This document shows positions 59,812 to 64,000 of a DNA stretch of 64,000 nucleotides, piece after piece. The stretch's first letter is position 1; every line of letters begins with the position of its first letter. Both the position numbers and the translations under genes were made by a program. The stretch is from Eutypa lata (taxonomy: Eukaryota; Ascomycota; Sordariomycetes; Xylariales; Diatrypaceae): NCBI GenBank assembly GCA_022661535.1, contig JAKULF010000004.1, positions 1,984,001 to 2,048,000 on the forward strand. The letters are read 5' to 3'. Below the pieces are notes generated by a model that worked only from the letters and a program-made list of their open reading frames with translations, was not told where the DNA came from and did not search any database.

Positions 59812-61183
59812 AATGGGTACAGAATGAACACTATGACAGGGAGAACTCCGGGGCGAACTCTACGGCGAAGTAAAATATAGCTACACAAATGAAAGAAATA
59901 AAGGAGGAAGTAAAGTGCGCAACGGGTTCTAATATTGGTTCCTTTTTCAAGCGTGAAGCCTGCCTGGTGGTAAGTTCCGATGTCCAGCCTTCCCAGATTT
60001 TAGCCCTCCCTTGGAAGCCAAGTCGAGGACCCCAACAAAAAGACAGGGGCCCAACTGATTGATGCAAACTCCTTGGTTGGTTGGCGGCTGTGACGTGTAA
60101 TCTCACCAGGGAACACAAGGACTGCTGCGCCAGAATGCTCGCCTGCGGTAGCCGCGCTGCACAACATTATAGTGTAACATTCTAAAACCCCCTTCGTGCA
60201 AACTGTCCCCGTAGATATTGACCATCTACATCTGCAGCGACCCCCAAGAATACCCACTTGACATGTACCTACCATACTTAGCCATTACGTTCCTGGAGTC
60301 TCGTCATATGGAAGCCTATCAAATGTATACATTTTTATTTACTTATGATGTGGTGGTCCTACTTGAACAGTTCGGGGTATGATGGGCTATGTTACCGTTA
60401 TGTGCCCTCCAGAACAACGTGCCTCAAACGCAATATCGATTGTATCAATACTCAATTGACATATTTGAAGCCCTTATGAATTGGGCTGTATATAATATTA
60501 CCTGGATTCTTATTTTGAATGTCGCCTTTTCCCCATTTAGTTGGTGGTACCTAATGGTAGATACACTTGGGACCACTGCAGGTTTAACAAAAGGATCACT
60601 GCAGACTTAACAAGACTCAACTGAGCCTCATAGACAAGGGTAAGCAGAAGAACTAGACTGCTTCAATATTGGGCGTTGTCCTATTTACATGATTGACCGA
60701 TATAGACACCGTATTTTTTAAAGGTCACCTAGAAATGTATGACATGTCCCTCGTAACGCCAAAGTGGCGGAGACGTGTCAACGTTATATCCTGCTCGCTG
60801 GTGTTTGTTTTTAATATCATGGATATTTATATCCATACAAACGAAATGGTAACAACGGAATGATTTTTGTAGCTGCTAAGCCCTATCCATGATGTACGCA
60901 TAGTGTGACATCCTTTTTCCTTGGGGTCCCTACGTGGACGGCGCGTGATTAAAGCCATAGGTGCTAATCGTTTGGTATTAAACCTGATCCTTTAGTGAAA
61001 CAGCCTTGCTTCAGTTTTCTATACGTTAGATATAAGCACCAGCAGACGTTTTTAGCGGCTTGCTGTTCTCAGCGGTGCCACTGGAGTTCTCTATTTGAAC
61101 TCATTGGTGGCCGCTCAAAAACTCGTCCCGACCATTCCAAAGCATCCTTCTCAGTACGAATCTTTCCATTTCCCATCCCTACA
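59812..61183. other. Divergent intergenic region
   Basis: About 1.4 kb between the P450 (minus) and the seven-TM gene (plus), serving as promoter space for both. Open frames on either strand (60000-60275 minus, 60389-60610 plus) have no domain signal. Confidence 0.45.
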
Positions 61184-62697
61184 ATGTCTCTTGACCAAAT
61201 CCATCTCCTCCCCCTTGGAAAGCAACAAGACATTCTGAATGGACCTGCGCTCTCCCCTCCACCGGGTATCATACCCAACCTGGATGATCCTCCTAACCAT
61301 AATGAGTTTGCCTTGGGTGTGACTACATTCTTACTAGTGGTATCCACTATAGGGGCTTTTCTGCGAGCATATGCCCAACTTTTCTGTATAAAGAAGTTGC
61401 ATGTTGAGGACTGTAAGACTTTGGATTTCTCGTTCAAAAGCTCCGATCAACTGATAGCTTGTCGTCATAGTTCTAGCTTTCTCTGCCTACGTATGCCAGC
61501 CCCATTCCATGCTACTTACGGCCTACCTGTAGCTGACTAGGACGTCCCAGTGCTTATCAGTAGCATTTTTCTGCAATAACTATACCATCAACCTCAGCAC
61601 CGGTTATTTCGTCCATCAATGGAATGTCCGTGTTAAGGATTTGGCTAGCATTTTCTATGTAGGGACCCTAGCCGCCCTTTGTTCTTCAGAACCCACCACT
61701 GACCAAACGAGGCCGTCCATGTTGGGTCAAACTTCTATGCCGTTATCATGATGACCTTAAAAGTGGCCATCCTTCTAGAGTGGAACAGAATATTCGTTCC
61801 GCGTGGGACTCGCGGCTCCTTCTACGTGAGTTGGCTTAGCACCGTGGTTTCGTTGTGTGCCATTTACCTTCTCTACATACCTGTATGCCAATTCGACGAA
61901 TTTTTTATGATTGGTTCGGAAACATTTGTTATTCTTATCAACTGCGCAACTACTACATGATACCTGTTACTTGCTAACAGCTGATGCTATAGTGGACTTG
62001 CTATGGCCTACTCTGGGCGAATGTCGTGTTTTATACCTCGATTTTGATAGCCGGAAACCTCGCCTGCTTTCCGTTTGAAAGACTATGGGACAAGACGATC
62101 CCTGGGACGTGCATTAATAGACCAGCCATAGATGTCGCTTCTGGTGCAATCAACGTTTTCTCTCATTTTCTTACATTCCTTCTCCCGCAAAAGATCATCT
62201 GGAATTTGCACCTCCCTACGACTAAGAAGATCGGAATTGGCTTTGTATTCGCCGTTGGCATGATGTATGTCATGTTTTCTTCTGTTCGCGTGCTTTATCT
62301 ATTATTTATAAAAAAGGTTCACTAATCAAGGAAATTGTATAGTACGTGTATCTCAGCAGGATTCCGGGTTGCAGCATCAGTGAAATATATGCTTTCCAAA
62401 GATACGACCTATGACATATGCCGAGTTGCAATGTGGTCTTATGCTGAGATTACGTGCACCATTCTCGTCTATTGCACCCCAGCTATTCCAAAAGCTTTTA
62501 CTGGCTTCAAACCAACCATTATGTATTATAAGTCTTACTTCTCGTCGTCACAACATTATGCCACTAAGTCACAGGATACTGGGAGCATGAAATATAGAAG
62601 TCCTAGTTCCAAGCCAGTTGATCGCACCACTACGCCTGGATTCATTAACGAGAGTGGCGTGGCTCTTAGCACCCCAGCTACTACATTTCATCCCTAA
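61184..62697 (+). CDS. Seven-TM fungal rhodopsin-domain membrane protein
   Basis: Six exons: 61184-61412, 61477-61490, 61551-61658, 61712-61825, 61993-62264, 62343-62697; 363 aa, length divisible by three. Integral membrane protein of the large fungal rhodopsin-like family that includes Pth11-related receptors. It starts PPPGIIPNLDDPPNHNEFALG and has family motifs FVHQWNVRVKD, ILLEWNRIFVPRGTRG, LPQKIIWNLH and VPKAF-like IPKAF. Seven hydrophobic helices can be counted, the last ending at about residue 290, then a hydrophilic Ser-rich tail inside the cell. The 14-nt second exon and its flanking introns (64 and 60 nt) are the least certain part; skipping it gives a shorter loop between helices 1 and 3. 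It sits beside the P450 and may be co-regulated with it, but its ligand is unknown. Confidence 0.85.
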
Positions 62698-62899
62698 CTT
62701 GTTCTCCACCAATGAGTTTTGATCCCAGAGAAAGTGTATTCAGCAGATTTTCAACACACAGGAGAACATTATGCGTACCGTATTTAAATACTTTTCGATT
62801 TGTTAAAGGATGCTTTATCAGGCTGTGCTTTATTATGCGGGAGTATCTCATTCGTTCTCACCTAGCGACGAAAAACGGTCACTATAAGGGAGAGAAAGA

Positions 62900-63128
62900 A
62901 TGAAAAGAAAAAAAAAAGAAAAAAGGAAAAAAAGAAAAAAAGAAAGAAAAAAAGGTTCCCCGTTCGGGATTCGAACCAAAAAATAAGCGAAGGGTGCAGG
63001 GGTCCCAGGGGAGTGGGTAAGGAGTCCAATTGAGAGATGAAGAATGTGTAAATACGGTCCGCGTTGCGGTACCGCTGCACCATTGGGTCTAAAGTCTTAG
63101 CTACTTCGCTGAAAATTATTATGTTAAT
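62900..63128 (-). repeat. tRNA-derived SINE-like element, copy 2
   Basis: Second copy of the element at 16.6 kb, same orientation. The core (62962-63078) differs from copy 1 at only about six positions over some 115 bp; a 14-bp block next to it is unrelated, then similarity resumes (AGCTACTTCGCTGAAA) to about 63128. A box TGGTGCAGCGG and perfect B box GGTTCGAATCC are kept on the minus strand. The plus-strand left side is a purine run (62888-62954, mostly A and G) in place of the shorter A run of copy 1, as expected for a variable element tail. Confidence 0.65.
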
Positions 63129-63834
63129 TTGAATTATATAGGTGCCTGCTCTGTCATGATATGTTCGGTTTCTCTTATGTGTGATAAATAGTTTGTGTAT
63201 TTCAACTTTTAACTTTTGCTACCAATTACGAATATTCTCCCCTATTACCCTCATTGCTCTGTTACAGATTAGAAGGGAGATGTGTCACGTAGATTGCAAG
63301 CACTAGGGTATGGCTGAAGACATCAAGCTGCAGAGAAGAAAGTGAAGCTGTAGACGGCAGCACCTAGGTAGATCACAAACATTCCTTCCCATCCTTGCTT
63401 AAAGGGGCAACCTTGTAAACCTGGAAGGCGCAACAACCGATGAGGTTATACAAGTTCGGCATATCAAGCTTTCCATATACGAGTCCGTGATGATAGCCTT
63501 GCAACAGCCTAGACAGACTAACATGCAAGCATCACGTCATAATCTACTTTCATATTTGCTATCGATGCGTCAAACAAGTAGATAATGTCAGAATGACCTC
63601 CAGTTGAGGAATACCATAACATCATCCACCTAGGTAAATCTTAGAGCTCGTATAGCCATCTGAGCCTAACCAAAACCCCACCCACGCCTACACGTGCGCA
63701 ACGAACCAATGAACCGACCATTCGTCCGCAGTGCCGCGATCCAAACTATGCATGCGTAACTTCATCACCATCACCATCATCCCATCCAACCCCCACATTG
63801 CCCACTCCACCCCCTTTCTCCCTCCCTCCCACAC
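63129..63834. other. Intergenic region
   Basis: About 700 bp without a gene between the SINE-like element and the 3' end of the Mpv17-like gene. A CAT-trinucleotide-rich stretch (ATCACCATCACCATCATC) lies near 63763-63780. Confidence 0.5.
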
Positions 63835-64000
63835 TCACGATCCAGCAGCAGCAACAAGCGACATATAAACGCCCCAAACGACACCAGCCAATCCACCCAC
63901 GAGGTTCCTCCCCTCCACCGTCTTGATCAACGTAAAATTAACCAGGCTAACCAGCGGCCACAACCTCCACCCGGCCACGACGAGCGCGAAGAACTCAGCG
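63835..64000 (-). CDS. Mpv17/PMP22 family protein, C-terminal part
   Basis: Only the last 54 codons and stop (TGA at 63837-63835) are inside the window; the gene continues beyond the right edge. The visible end reads AGWRLWPLVSLVNFTLIKTV and GGLAGVVWGVYMSLVAA, matching the C-terminal signature of the Mpv17/PMP22 family (W.lWP..n..NF..v....R.l..n.v...W..ylS). These four-helix proteins sit in the inner mitochondrial or peroxisomal membrane; yeast Sym1 is the best-known fungal member. Start, length and the N-terminal helices cannot be judged. Confidence 0.8.
   Translation of the reverse strand, partial: AEFFALVVAGWRLWPLVSLVNFTLIKTVEGRNLVGGLAGVVWGVYMSLVAAAGS

Overview
This is nuclear DNA from a filamentous ascomycete (Pezizomycotina, most likely a Sordariomycete). 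The genes are split by short introns, mostly 50-150 nt, with GTRNGT-type donors and NAG acceptors. The gene set is typically fungal: CK1, Spd1-type RNR inhibitor, phosducin-like Plp2, an NLR with TPRs, a fungal rhodopsin-domain 7TM protein and two P450s. There are no bacterial-style operons, Shine-Dalgarno sites, CRISPR arrays or phage genes. Exon joins below were worked out by hand by requiring frame continuity and a family-consistent protein.

Layout. 1-2.9 kb: no gene. 2.9-25.7 kb: ordinary gene-rich core DNA. It holds an unknown low-complexity protein, an NmrA-like reductase facing an RNA 3'-phosphate cyclase, a type II membrane nucleotide pyrophosphatase/phosphodiesterase, a secreted FAD-linked oxidase, an Spd1/Dif1-like RNR inhibitor with a PIP box, ribosomal protein S27, Plp2 and a leucine-rich-repeat protein. 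25.7-36 kb: AT-rich accessory DNA with a decayed alpha/beta hydrolase (NLR effector-type) pseudogene, a CYP52-like P450 with a GC-AG intron, and a hydrolase-NB-ARC-TPR NLR whose nucleophile serine is replaced by glycine. 37.5-39 kb: casein kinase I. 39-46.3 kb: a 7-kb gene desert. 46.3-55.9 kb: second accessory block with a frameshifted DUF6594 pseudogene, a caspase-like protein, a GMC oxidoreductase and an ankyrin-type protein. 56.4-62.7 kb: FAD monooxygenase and P450 on the minus strand, then a seven-TM protein on the plus strand. 63.8-64 kb: the 3' end of an Mpv17/PMP22 gene.

A tRNA-derived SINE-like element occurs twice, at about 16.6 and 62.9 kb, both on the minus strand. The two accessory blocks look like a fungal self/non-self and cell-death neighbourhood: NLR, broken NLR effector domain, caspase-like protease, decayed DUF6594 membrane protein and ankyrin protein. 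These are mixed with oxidative enzymes typical of secondary metabolism, but no PKS, NRPS or terpene backbone gene is visible in the window. The functional linkage is inferred from position only.
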